DNA from: Methanoculleus taiwanensis
GTDB taxonomy: Archaea > Halobacteriota > Methanomicrobia > Methanomicrobiales > Methanoculleaceae
NCBI RefSeq assembly: GCF_004102725.1
Contig: NZ_LHQS01000001.1
Coordinates: 663,327-727,326 of the forward strand
DNA length: 64,000 bases
Direction: 5' to 3'
Shown: piece by piece, positions 6,262-14,839 of the stretch
Layout: each line of letters opens with the position of its first letter
Numbering within the stretch: the stretch's first letter is position 1
Program-made: the position numbers and the translations under genes
Notes under the pieces: generated by a model
Database searches by the model: none
What the model saw: the letters and a program-made list of their open reading frames with translations, nothing else
What the model was told of the DNA's origin: nothing

Positions 6262-8368
6262 CGATGCCGTCGATGGCCATCGCCTGCTCGATGATCCGTG
6301 CGGAGGAGGGCGTCTCCTCAAGATCGGCCATCCCCACGATAACCTGGAGCGGGTTTCTGATGTGGTCGTTTAAAATAGCGAACTGCTCCATGTTTTTGTC
6401 TATCTGCTCGTAGGCCTTCGTCTTCTCGGCTTCGAGCGCGGTGCGCTCTTTGATCTCTTCCCTGAGCCGTTCGGTGGCCGCTTGCAGGTCGGCAGTTCGC
6501 TCGGCAACCCTTTTTTCGAGTTCTTCTTCGGCCTGCTTGCGCTCGGTGATGTCGATAAAACTCTCGAGGAGATACTCCTCTCCCTTCAGGTGGACGGGCA
6601 CGACGGTCTTCAGGATAGGGAGCCTCGTTCCGTGCGCCGTTATGAGCGCCCGCTCGGCGTTATCGATCCGCTGTCCGGCGTCGGTGATCGGGCAGTTCCC
6701 CCGCTGCTGCGGACAGATGTACCGGTGGCACTCTTTTCCGAGCATCTCTGCACGCGACGCCCCGATCATCCGGAGTGCTGCGGGGTTTGCGTCGGCAATG
6801 AGGTGCGTCTTCGGATCGATGACGACGATTCCCGCCTGGATGGACGCGAGGATCGTCTCGAGGTACTGCCGGCTCTCTCTCAGGTCTTCCTCGGCACGTC
6901 TCCGTTCGTCGATCTCGGTCTTCAGGTGGGTGTTCACCGCTGAGAGTTCGCTCGTCCGGTCTCTGACGAGGTCTTCGAGGTGAAGCCTGTACTGCTCGAG
7001 CTGCTTTTCAGCCCTTCTCCGTTCGGTGATGTCGCGGGCCACGACGAGTTCCGCCCGCCGCCCGTCCAGGGTGATATCCCGGGAGATCGCCTCGACCGGA
7101 ATCGGCGTGCCGTCCTTCCCCCTTATCTCGGCAGCATACAGTCCGGGGCTCGCCGAACCGGCGGTTGTGTCCCGGTCGATAAGTGCGGATGCCGGCAGAC
7201 CGAGCAGTTCCTCCCGGAGGTACCCGAGCCTGCTGCACGCATGGTCGCACGCCTCGAGGATCTTCCCGGGGCTGCCGTCGTCGCCGACGGTGTAGACCAG
7301 CGTAAGATCGCTTCCGGTGTTGAAGAGGAGGCGGTAGCGGTCGTTGCTCTCCTCAAGGGCGTGCAGCATGCCGTTGATTGCGCCGGCAAGCCCCGCGATC
7401 TCGTCGTCGCCCGTCTCCGGGAGACGGGAGGCGAACGCCCCCGAGGTTCCTATCGCCGTGACGTCGGCATGCAGGGATGCCACCCGGGAGAGGATACTCT
7501 CCTTCAGGAGAAGGACGGATGCAATCCCGAATACCACCCCGGCTGCCAGCAGTGCGAAGAAGAGGTAGGTGATGGCAGCAAGACCCTGCTGGTAGATCGT
7601 CCTCGGCGCGTCCACACGCAGAACCGCAGCAGGCGTTCCGGAGAGATCGGTGAGCGTGGTGTACCCGCTGATGGTTTTGTCGTCCACCGGAAGCACGGCG
7701 ACGCCCCCCGCCTCATGCAGGGCTGCATTCATGTCTCCGTCCGGGTCGAGAAGGGCGATCGAGAGCTGCGTCGTATCTGCAAGGTGCCTGATCATCGCCG
7801 GATCGAGGTACCTCCCCATCAGCAGGGCTCCCCTGACCGGCCCTTCCCCGGCGCTCGTGGTTATCGGCTGCGAAGAGATGAGCATCGGGCCTTCCGGAAG
7901 GAGGAGGATGCCGCTGCCGCTGCTCATGGTATGGGGATGGTGGGTAAGGCGCTCTTCAGCGATGATCCGTGCGGCGATCTCGCCCGGGAGGGGGGAGGAT
8001 GTATCTGAGGAGAGGTCGAACGCCTCTGAAAAGACGATCTGCCCCGAGTTGTTTACAAACAGCATCAGGTTCAGGCCGAGGTTGCTGAATGTCGTATCGA
8101 CGATATTCGATCCGATATACTCCTCGTTCCGGTCTTCGATGAAGGCGTAGGTATCGTCCCACTGCGCCCAGTCCTCGTTCATCCTGTTTATCGAGGCGAT
8201 CTCGTTCTCGAGCGCACGCGTCGCCCGCTGCATCTGCTCCTGCATCTCCTGCTCTTCGAGCGACGTATAGCTCTCGAGCAGCAGAACGCCCGACACGAGA
8301 GCAAGTGTCCCGAGAAGGCAGGCGAGGGTCAGGGCGATGATAACCAGCGTGCGCGTAAGAATTTTCAT
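6194..8368 (-). CDS. Membrane sensor: CHASE4-HAMP-PAS-PAS with ATPase-less DHp-like C terminus
   Basis: A 724-residue signalling protein. Order: membrane helix about 8-32; CHASE4-type extracellular sensor about 33-262 (conserved NEDWAQWDDTYAF and NLGLNLMLFVNNSG); second helix 263-288; HAMP about 289-340; PAS 345-452; coiled coil; a second PAS 500-612 containing three cysteines (547, 552, 559); coiled coil; then a terminal hairpin with H669 in NDHIRNPLQVIVG and the end motif LDRGWIESEKIRAFL. No N, G1 or G2 ATP-binding boxes follow, because the protein stops there. The open frame extends to 8542, but ATG 8368 starts right at the first membrane helix. It is divergent from a related sensor at 8853. 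Confidence 0.88.
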   Translation of the reverse strand: MKILTRTLVIIALTLACLLGTLALVSGVLLLESYTSLEEQEMQEQMQRATRALENEIASINRMNEDWAQWDDTYAFIEDRNEEYIGSNIVDTTFSNLGLNLMLFVNNSGQIVFSEAFDLSSDTSSPLPGEIAARIIAEERLTHHPHTMSSGSGILLLPEGPMLISSQPITTSAGEGPVRGALLMGRYLDPAMIRHLADTTQLSIALLDPDGDMNAALHEAGGVAVLPVDDKTISGYTTLTDLSGTPAAVLRVDAPRTIYQQGLAAITYLFFALLAAGVVFGIASVLLLKESILSRVASLHADVTAIGTSGAFASRLPETGDDEIAGLAGAINGMLHALEESNDRYRLLFNTGSDLTLVYTVGDDGSPGKILEACDHACSRLGYLREELLGLPASALIDRDTTAGSASPGLYAAEIRGKDGTPIPVEAISRDITLDGRRAELVVARDITERRRAEKQLEQYRLHLEDLVRDRTSELSAVNTHLKTEIDERRRAEEDLRESRQYLETILASIQAGIVVIDPKTHLIADANPAALRMIGASRAEMLGKECHRYICPQQRGNCPITDAGQRIDNAERALITAHGTRLPILKTVVPVHLKGEEYLLESFIDITERKQAEEELEKRVAERTADLQAATERLREEIKERTALEAEKTKAYEQIDKNMEQFAILNDHIRNPLQVIVGMADLEETPSSARIIEQAMAIDGIVTELDRGWIESEKIRAFLRKHL

Positions 8369-8852
8369 TGGATAAGCCCCCGGCGGCCGGTCGCGGCGGT
8401 ATACCGGTGCCGGAGATCGCCTTTCCACCCTTTCCCGCCCCGCGGCGGCGGGATGAGCCTCTCTCCTTTCACCGGCTGATAATCCTGTACTAGAAATGTT
8501 TTCGCAGCATATGAACATTTCAAAATCGTTGCGGAATGACATTTCATGGGATAATGAGTCCTATTCCCGTCCTCGACCGCTCCGTGAGCCGCTGGATCCA
8601 GTACCATTGGACGGATCCAGTCGATTTGGCATAAATGCGTGAAAAACCAATCTTACTATTTAGTTACACCGGAACCGTTCATCGATAATTTTCGGTGAAA
8701 AATCGAAACCGGGGCTGTTCGACAGGATTGACCGAGAATGCAGTTTATAAAACGCGATCTTGCTCTCAAGGCCATTCCGGCTCCCCTCTCTCCGGCGGTA
8801 GTACCGTGTCACGGACGAACCGGAGAAAAGCCCCGCTCCCGAGGATAGAGGC
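8369..8852. promoter_or_regulatory. Divergent intergenic region between two sensor genes
   Basis: No convincing gene lies here. The centre (about 8480-8760) is much richer in A+T than its surroundings. TTTATAAAA at about 8743-8750 fits a TATA box for the rightward gene at 8853, with a predicted start site near 8775 and a leader of roughly 78 bases. A leftward promoter for the gene at 8368 probably lies around 8505-8530 but is less clear. An inverted repeat (CTGGATCC at 8592-8599 and GGATCCAG at 8613-8620) stands in the middle. Confidence 0.5.
8592..8620. repeat. Inverted repeat, 8-base perfect arms
   Basis: CTGGATCC (8592-8599) and GGATCCAG (8613-8620) are exact reverse complements separated by 13 bases. 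The arms are about two helical turns apart centre to centre, which fits a dimeric regulator as well as a hairpin. There is no T-run after it, so a terminator is unlikely. Confidence 0.45.
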
Positions 8853-10436
8853 ATGGTAGCAGGAGCTCCTGGAACCCGATGGAAGAGGCGGCGCCTCCCG
8901 GAGCGGTCGGCGATCCTTCTCCTTCTGGTCTTCCTGGCGGCGGTTCCCCTGCCGGCCGGGGCGGCTGTGATCCCGCCTGAGGATCCGGGCATCAGGGTCG
9001 GTGTCTACCATGCTCCTCCCTTCTGCGGTATCGGGGATGATGGAACCGTCTCGGGTTTCGGCATCGATATTCTGGAATACGTCGCAGCGGAGGAGGGATG
9101 GCGGATTGTGTATGTTCCCGGCACCTGGCCGGAGTGCATGGCGAGGCTTGAACGGGAAGAGATCGATCTCCTTGCGGCAATAGCGTATACCGAAGAGCGG
9201 GATCGACTGTTCGATTTCTCCCGTGAGTCCCTGGTGGTAGACTGGGGGCAGATTGTCTCCCGGCGGGGCGCCGGTTTCTTCTCCGTCGCAGACCTCGACG
9301 GAAAAAGGATAGCCGTGCTGGAGGACGATGTCTACTACGCTTCGTTCCGCGAGCTTGCAGACCTCTCCGGTATTCACTGCACCTTCGTCGTCGTCGGCGA
9401 CTACCGGGCCGTGTTCCGGGCTGTCGACGAAGAGATCGCCGATGCCGGCCTCGTGGGCAGAAGCACCGGCTACCTCTCCGGGATCGGATACGATATTGAA
9501 GAGACGCCGATCGTCTGCAGCCCGAAAGAACTCCTCTTTGCCGCTCCTTCGGGGAAGAACTCCGCTCTTCTCGATGATCTCGACCGCCATCTCTCCTTCC
9601 TGAAGGCCGATCCGGAATCGGTCTACTACCGGTCGCTCGGGACGTGGCTTGGCGGTGCACCCCGCCAGGTCGTTCCGGAATGGATCGGTGTAGCCGTCGG
9701 TTCGGCGCTCCTGCTCGCCGGCTGCTTCTTCGGTGGCTTTCTTCTGCTGCGGCGGGAGGTCGCGCGAAGGACAGAGGAACTCCGGTCGGAGGTCGAGGGG
9801 CGGAGGCGTGCCGAGACGGCTTTCGCAGAGAGTGAACGGCGTTTTAAGGCGGCACTGAAGCACTCGCCGGTCTTTGTCTTCCACCAGGACCGGCAGCTCA
9901 CCTATACCTGGGTATTCAATGCTCCCGGGAACCGGGCTCCCGATACCTTCCTCGGCAGAACCGATGCCGATCTCTTTCTGCCGGAGGATGCCGCTCTCCT
10001 TACCCGGCTCAAGCGGCAGGTGCTCGAGAGCGGCAGTGATCTGAAGGCCGAGATACCGGTAACCCTCGACGGGCAGAGGCACCGCTTCTCGCTGACCCTC
10101 GAACCCGAGCGCGATCGCGAGGGCGACGTCGGAGGGCTTATCGGCGTCGTCATCGATATCACGGAGAAGGCGCGGCAGGAGGAGCAGATTCGCGAAGCAC
10201 TCTACCTGATCGACAGGAACTTCGAACAGCTGGCGACGCTCAACGATCATATCCGAAATCCCCTGCAGGTTATCGTCGGCCTTGCGGCCATGACCGAAGG
10301 AAGGACGGCCGAGATCATTCTCGCGCAGTCTGAGGAGATCGACGATCTCGTCAGGAAGCTCGACATGGGATGGCTCGAGTCGATGAAGATCCGCGAGTTC
10401 CTCGTCCGGCACTACGCTCCTCCGGAGGACGAGTAA
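8853..10436 (+). CDS. Membrane sensor: periplasmic-binding-protein-like domain, PAS, ATPase-less DHp-like C terminus
   Basis: A 527-residue protein. A signal peptide or membrane anchor (about 19-38, ending LPAGA) leads to a family 3 solute-binding domain (about 46-265; IRVGVYHAPPF, DILEYVAAEEGW, EIDLLAAIAYTEERDRLFDFS), as in extracellular amino-acid-type sensors. A membrane helix spans about 276-299, followed by a coiled coil, a PAS domain (about 325-438) and the terminal hairpin with H466 in LNDHIRNPLQVIVG and GWLESMKIREFL. No GHKL ATPase domain is present. The ATG follows GAGGATAGAGGC. The ligand is unknown; amino acids or other small polar molecules are the usual ligands of this fold. Confidence 0.88.
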   Translation: MVAGAPGTRWKRRRLPERSAILLLLVFLAAVPLPAGAAVIPPEDPGIRVGVYHAPPFCGIGDDGTVSGFGIDILEYVAAEEGWRIVYVPGTWPECMARLEREEIDLLAAIAYTEERDRLFDFSRESLVVDWGQIVSRRGAGFFSVADLDGKRIAVLEDDVYYASFRELADLSGIHCTFVVVGDYRAVFRAVDEEIADAGLVGRSTGYLSGIGYDIEETPIVCSPKELLFAAPSGKNSALLDDLDRHLSFLKADPESVYYRSLGTWLGGAPRQVVPEWIGVAVGSALLLAGCFFGGFLLLRREVARRTEELRSEVEGRRRAETAFAESERRFKAALKHSPVFVFHQDRQLTYTWVFNAPGNRAPDTFLGRTDADLFLPEDAALLTRLKRQVLESGSDLKAEIPVTLDGQRHRFSLTLEPERDREGDVGGLIGVVIDITEKARQEEQIREALYLIDRNFEQLATLNDHIRNPLQVIVGLAAMTEGRTAEIILAQSEEIDDLVRKLDMGWLESMKIREFLVRHYAPPEDE

Positions 10437-10443
10437 CCGATTG

Positions 10444-11151
10444 TCAGGGCATCCGTTCCCGGAGCCGGCGCTGGTGCCGCCGCCACCCGAAGAACGCGCC
10501 TGCCGCCCCGAGCACGGCAAGAAGCAGCACGGCGATACCGAGCAGTGGGTTCTGCCGGTAGAGCGTGACGATCAGATCCGTACCGAGGGCGATGGTGAGG
10601 CAGGAGCCGATCGATCCTGCCATGACGCAGGCGAAGACCCGCTCTGCATCCATCCCGAGGAGGCGCCCGAGGATCGAACCGTTCATCGCGCCGGTTCCCT
10701 GGAACGGGAAGAAGACGAAGAGGAAGAGGCCGACGGTTGAGACGCTCCTGATACCGGGGTGCGCCTCGCTGTACTCGTTCATCACCGCAAGTCCGCGTTT
10801 GAGCAGGCGGCCGAGGAGGGGCACTTTCATCGCAAGTTCGAAGTTCCAGGCGATGAAGAGGGCGACCGCGGCATCGAGGGCTACAAAGAGTATGGTGATA
10901 AGCCACCACGGCTGCCCGGCGAGGATGGCGAGCGGAATGAGCGACTCCTTTCCGGCAGGCGGGACGAAGTAGGCCGCAGAGACGGTGGTGTAGAGAAGGA
11001 ACGTTTCGTACGGCTGGCTCAGGTACAGGAGGCCGAGCGCCAGCGGGATGATGGCGAGCGGGAGAACGAACTTCATGGCGGTGAGTGCGACCGGCCCCCG
11101 CCCCAGCAGGTAATCCGATGCGGTTTTAACCGATTCTATCATGTCGCTCAC
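10444..11151 (-). CDS. Putative small multi-drug export family membrane protein (COG2426 type)
   Basis: A 235-residue polytopic membrane protein with about five to six hydrophobic segments and a basic tail. The segment FFPFQGTGAMNGSILGRLLGM (split across the third quarter) is the signature of the 'putative small multi-drug export' family (COG2426/PF06695). Function is not experimentally settled for archaeal members and the name should be read loosely. It converges with the sensor gene at 10436, seven bases away, and stands alone. Confidence 0.8.
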   Translation of the reverse strand: MSDMIESVKTASDYLLGRGPVALTAMKFVLPLAIIPLALGLLYLSQPYETFLLYTTVSAAYFVPPAGKESLIPLAILAGQPWWLITILFVALDAAVALFIAWNFELAMKVPLLGRLLKRGLAVMNEYSEAHPGIRSVSTVGLFLFVFFPFQGTGAMNGSILGRLLGMDAERVFACVMAGSIGSCLTIALGTDLIVTLYRQNPLLGIAVLLLAVLGAAGAFFGWRRHQRRLRERMP

Positions 11152-11291
11152 CTTCCGTCTTCTCCTGCAGCATCACTGGTGATCACAGAGGTGCGGTCCG
11201 ACAGGATATAAGGCATACTGCTGGGTCTTTCCGTTATGGGGTAACCTTCAAGCGGAATGGAACGCGAAGAATGGTACGGGACTGACCTGGT

Positions 11292-11561
11292 ATGAAGGCT
11301 GAACAATCCGATCCGAAGACTCACCGCCCGGTCGTGGAGATCGGGACACGGGAGAGCGCACTCTGCACCATCTGCAACGTCGGCACCGCGCTCGAGCGGC
11401 TGCACGAGGTGCGCAAACATGTGCGGGGCGATCATAAGCGCCGGCTCGACGACGTTGCCGTGGTCCTCCGGGTGGTTGCGCTCGAGGCGCAGGCGATGTA
11501 TGCTATCTCCGATGAGGAAGCGAGGGCAGCGCTCAGGAGGGAGAGGCCGGGCGGCGGGTAA
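11292..11561 (+). CDS. Small protein with a possible CxxC/H zinc-binding motif
   Basis: An 89-residue hydrophilic protein that I cannot name. The central part reads CTICNVGTALERLHEVRKHV followed by RGDH, so a CxxC pair is followed by histidines in a pattern that could bind zinc. The second half is helical and charged. There is only a weak ribosome site before the ATG. It fills an otherwise empty stretch between two leftward genes, and the opposing frame has no protein-like pattern. It may be a small DNA- or RNA-binding protein, but that is inference. Confidence 0.5.
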   Translation: MKAEQSDPKTHRPVVEIGTRESALCTICNVGTALERLHEVRKHVRGDHKRRLDDVAVVLRVVALEAQAMYAISDEEARAALRRERPGGG

Positions 11562-11564
11562 TCC

Positions 11565-11578
11565 CTGAAAAAAGGAGT
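11565..11578 (-). terminator. T-run terminator downstream of the Cache lipoprotein gene
   Basis: On the minus strand a run of six T follows CCACTCC about 17 bases after the stop codon at 11591. Archaeal transcription commonly ends at such T-runs. Confidence 0.45.
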
Positions 11579-11590
11579 GGCTCCGGTCGG

Positions 11591-13273
11591 TTACGAGGCC
11601 GCTTCCTTCGTAACCACGATCCGCCACTCTGTCCCGTGGAGGGCGGCCGTTCCCCAGACGATCTCTTTTCGCACCGGCTCTGTGCTCCCGGTTGCCAGGA
11701 ACTCGTATCCTCCGGCTCCTTCAGGCTCGGCGGCAACCCGCCGCGCAACCGTCAGCAGGTCTGGATAATCCGCGTAGATCGGATCCGCGAAGGTCATCTT
11801 CCCGATCTCGGCCGGATCGGGGTCGTAGAGTACCCGCCCGTCCGTCTGGATGACTGTCACCACGGTGCCGGTGCCGTTCACCGCGGGGACGATGACGTCT
11901 GCAAGGAGCAGATCCGGCCTGAACGGAAGAGAGACGCCGCCCAGAATCTCTCCCGAAGGTGAGGCGGCGGGGCGGGCGATGGTAGCGGCGGCGAATCCTT
12001 CGACGGTGGTGAAGACGCCGCTCAGCGCCGGTTCTCCTTCTTTCAGGACGCGGACGATATGCGCCTGTTCACTGATATCAACGCCGATACTCTCCCGGTA
12101 CTCCTCGGGTGCGACCGCCAGGATCCGGCCGTCGGGCCCGAACGTGACGGCATCGACCGCGGCGGGCGAGGAGGCGACGAGGTATTCGAGCACGCCCGCC
12201 GTCCCCTCTCCTGTCATACCGGCCGCTCCGAAGTGTCGGGCAGCCTCGGAGACGTTGGCGTCCACGGCCGCGAGCGACGCATCGACCCCGTCTTCGATCC
12301 CGGTGAGGAGCGCCCGCATCCCGTTCCTCGTGGCTAGGCTGTTTTCGGTGAGGTCGGAGAGGTAGATCCCCGCTCCGATCCACCAGGTCTCGTCCACCTG
12401 CTGGACGTAACTCATCTTCGGCTCGACGGTGAAGTTCCGGGCAGGGTTCGGGTAGTGGTAGAAGATGAACCCGCCGCCCTCTCTCGCAAGGTCGATCTCG
12501 ACCCGGGTGACGTTGACGCCGTAGGTGTCCGAAAGGTCGATCATGCTGGTCCCGACGAGATCGGGCTGGTAGGGGAGGGCGAGGCAGGTGCCGTTGAAGT
12601 CGAGGGCATAGATGTACACCTCCTGCATGACGAACGGGCCGTTTCTGTCCATGAACGCCGCGAGTGCAGCCTCTCTGCCGTTCGTGCGTGCGTATGCGGC
12701 CGCATCCTCAACAAACCGGACGATCTGCGCCTTTGCGTGGCGGTCGGCATCAACCTGCGGCGAGGCTGCTTCGGCTTCCTGTCCGTAGATCCCGGCTCCC
12801 AGCCACCAGGTCTCGTCCACGCGCATGACGTAACTCAGCTTCGGTTCGATGGCAAAGCCTGCTTCCGGATTCGGATAGTGGTAGCGGAAAAACCCGCTCC
12901 CGTTCCCGGCAACGCCGATCATCTCCCGGATGAACGGGACGCCGTTCGCATCCCGGAGATCGATGCGGTTCGTGCCGACGATCTCCGGTTCGTGGGGGAG
13001 CACGAGCGTCGTGCCTGCATAGTCGTAGGCGAAGATGTAGAGATCCCCCCGGACGAACTCGCCGTTCGGGTCGTTGAATGCCTCTATCGCCGCATCTTTA
13101 CCGTGTTCTCCGGCGAAGGCGTAGGCCTGTTCGACGAAGGCGACGAGTTCTTCCGCGGATGCCGTCCCGGTTCCGTTCACCGGTGGTGCCTCTTCCGTGG
13201 CGTTTGTGCACCCTGCTGCGGTGAGGCAGAGCAGCATCACGAGAAAGACCGTGAAGGCGGTGAATAACTTCAT
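11591..13273 (-). CDS. Lipoprotein with tandem Cache sensor domains
   Basis: A 560-residue exported protein. The N terminus MKLFTAFTVFLVMLLCL with lipobox TAAGC predicts a lipid-anchored protein outside the cell. Two related single-Cache domains follow (about 38-160 and 175-310), each with the pattern GKDAAIEAFNDPNGEF or GREAALAAFMDRNGPF, YIYALDFNGTCLALP, and VDETWWIGAGIY. A third region (about 320-555) resembles a double-Cache domain, with GILAVAPEEYRESIG and VVTVIQTDGRVLYDPD. There is no membrane helix or cytoplasmic output after it, so it probably binds a ligand and hands it or a signal to a partner. Several N-glycosylation sequons are present. Confidence 0.85.
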   Translation of the reverse strand: MKLFTAFTVFLVMLLCLTAAGCTNATEEAPPVNGTGTASAEELVAFVEQAYAFAGEHGKDAAIEAFNDPNGEFVRGDLYIFAYDYAGTTLVLPHEPEIVGTNRIDLRDANGVPFIREMIGVAGNGSGFFRYHYPNPEAGFAIEPKLSYVMRVDETWWLGAGIYGQEAEAASPQVDADRHAKAQIVRFVEDAAAYARTNGREAALAAFMDRNGPFVMQEVYIYALDFNGTCLALPYQPDLVGTSMIDLSDTYGVNVTRVEIDLAREGGGFIFYHYPNPARNFTVEPKMSYVQQVDETWWIGAGIYLSDLTENSLATRNGMRALLTGIEDGVDASLAAVDANVSEAARHFGAAGMTGEGTAGVLEYLVASSPAAVDAVTFGPDGRILAVAPEEYRESIGVDISEQAHIVRVLKEGEPALSGVFTTVEGFAAATIARPAASPSGEILGGVSLPFRPDLLLADVIVPAVNGTGTVVTVIQTDGRVLYDPDPAEIGKMTFADPIYADYPDLLTVARRVAAEPEGAGGYEFLATGSTEPVRKEIVWGTAALHGTEWRIVVTKEAAS

Positions 13274-13470
13274 GCGAAAGAATGTGTCCGGGAGGTAATA
13301 AAACGCCTGTTTTCATCCTCATACGGATTTTTATGGCGTTCGAGGAGAGCCCCGGGTGAAATCAGGCTGTCCTGACCTTTGTCTCACGCCGTGCAGAGAG
13401 GCCGCTTCTTGCTATCGGCCATGCCGGATTGCCGCAGAGTTTAATCGTCACGGCAGCCCACACTTCTAGG

Positions 13471-14019
13471 ATGAACGAGACAGGCCGTCAGGTCGTTCAC
13501 CTGATCTTCGGCCTCGGCATTGCAGGCTTTGTCTTCCTCTTCGACAGCACGATTACCATCTCGGTTCTCATGATCGCGCTCTTCGCCGGGTTCATCCTCT
13601 CGGACGCGCTCCAGCGGGGCTACTTTATCCCCGGCATTTCGCAGATCATCGAACGGCTTGAGCGGCGCGATGCCGTCCCCGGCAAGGGTGCGCTCTTCTT
13701 CGCCCTCGGGGCGCTCTTCTGTCTGGTCTTCTTCCCGACGGCAGTGGTCTTTCCCGCCCTCGTGGTGCTCGCGCTGCTCGACAGCGTGACGACGATATTC
13801 GGCGTGCGGTACGGGAGACACCGCATCTACAATAAAAAATCAGTCGAAGGCACGCTCTTCGGTATCGCCGTGACGTTCTCGGTGCTGCTCTTCCTGGTGC
13901 CGCCGGGTGCGGCGCTGGCGGTTGCCGTCGTCTCCGGCCTTGTCGAACTGACGACACCGATCGACGATAATCTCGTCGTGCCGGTCGCCGCCTGCGTCGT
14001 TCTGAGCATGTTCCTTTGA
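13471..14019 (+). CDS. Dolichol-kinase / CTP:lipid transferase family membrane protein
   Basis: A 182-residue membrane protein of the SEC59/CDP-lipid family (COG0170). The N terminus MNETGRQVVHLIFGLGIAG and the C-terminal half DSVTTIFGVRYGRHRI with NKKSVEGTLFGIAVTF match the conserved D-x-G-R-KS-EG pattern that binds CTP or the phosphoacceptor in dolichol kinase-like enzymes. In archaea such proteins may phosphorylate dolichol for N-glycosylation or act on isoprenoid alcohols. The frame opens at 13429, but ATG 13471 gives the typical family start. Neighbouring secreted proteins rich in N-glycosylation sequons make a role in dolichyl phosphate supply attractive, though unproven. Confidence 0.75.
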   Translation: MNETGRQVVHLIFGLGIAGFVFLFDSTITISVLMIALFAGFILSDALQRGYFIPGISQIIERLERRDAVPGKGALFFALGALFCLVFFPTAVVFPALVVLALLDSVTTIFGVRYGRHRIYNKKSVEGTLFGIAVTFSVLLFLVPPGAALAVAVVSGLVELTTPIDDNLVVPVAACVVLSMFL

Positions 14020-14122
14020 TCTCTACGCGGGTCACCCGCCGGTTCACCGGTTGAACCCGGAGGTTCGATCATTGTTTAAATATCCGCATCAGAGGCTTTG
14101 GTAGACACTGTGAGGCGAAGAG

Positions 14123-14839
14123 ATGATAAAGAAACTGATTGCAGTCCTGATTGTCTGCCTTCTTCTCCTGCCGGGGATCGCACTGGCCGAGAAAGGAGGC
14201 AATGGTCAGGGGGTGCAGCCTGAAACCGGAAATGGAAAGGGCGGCAGCCAGGGTAACGGAAACGGTGCAACGGTGCAGCAGGCACTGACCGGTGATGCCG
14301 GGAACGAAACCTCGGACGAGCAGCCCGGCCCGCTCACGAACGAGAGCCGGGAGAGAAAGAACGAGGAGCACAAACTGCAGATAGAGGAGCGGCAGCGGGA
14401 GCACCAGCAGGAGCAGGCGAACCGGTCGCTCACCGCGAACCACTTCAATCCGGTTCGCTATGCCGTCCACAGCCTCCTTGCCATGGAGAACCGGACCGGC
14501 GGGATAGGGCCGCAGGTATCGGCCATCGCACGGAACCTGAACGAATCCGCCAACCAGACCGAGTGGGCTGAAGAGCGGATCCGGTCGAGGAACAGCTTTG
14601 CACGGTTCTTCTTCGGGGGAGATGCGGAGGCGGCGGACCTGCTAGAGCAGCAGGCGAACCGGACCCGTGAGCAGACCCAGGAGCTCTCCCGGCTCTGCGA
14701 GAACGCTACCTGCGACAACCAGACCCGGACGATGCTGCAGGAGCAGATCAGAATCGTCGAAGAGGAAGAGCAGCGCCTCCTCGAGCTTGCCGTCAGGGAA
14801 CGGCAGGACAGGGGGCTCTTCGGCTGGTTCCGGAACTGA
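14123..14839 (+). CDS. Secreted hydrophilic protein rich in N-glycosylation sequons
   Basis: A 238-residue protein that I do not recognise. Signal peptide MIKKLIAVLIVCLLLLPGIALA (residues 1-22, split here only by length) precedes a Gly/Asn/Gln-rich spacer and a long charged, largely helical region with Glu, Arg and Gln repeats (coiled-coil-like, about 68-105 and 150-230). At least eight N-x-S/T sequons are visible. There is no C-terminal anchor. A TATA-like GTTTAAATATCC at 14075-14086 and a GAGGCGAAGAG ribosome site support expression. A cell-surface structural role is a guess. Confidence 0.7.
   Translation: MIKKLIAVLIVCLLLLPGIALAEKGGNGQGVQPETGNGKGGSQGNGNGATVQQALTGDAGNETSDEQPGPLTNESRERKNEEHKLQIEERQREHQQEQANRSLTANHFNPVRYAVHSLLAMENRTGGIGPQVSAIARNLNESANQTEWAEERIRSRNSFARFFFGGDAEAADLLEQQANRTREQTQELSRLCENATCDNQTRTMLQEQIRIVEEEEQRLLELAVRERQDRGLFGWFRN

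Noticed and set aside
8766-10520. Very long open frame on the minus strand (584 codons)
   Set aside because: It lies exactly antisense to the sensor at 8853-10436, is rich in Arg, Gly and Pro as expected from a high-G+C complement, and has no motif or signal peptide.
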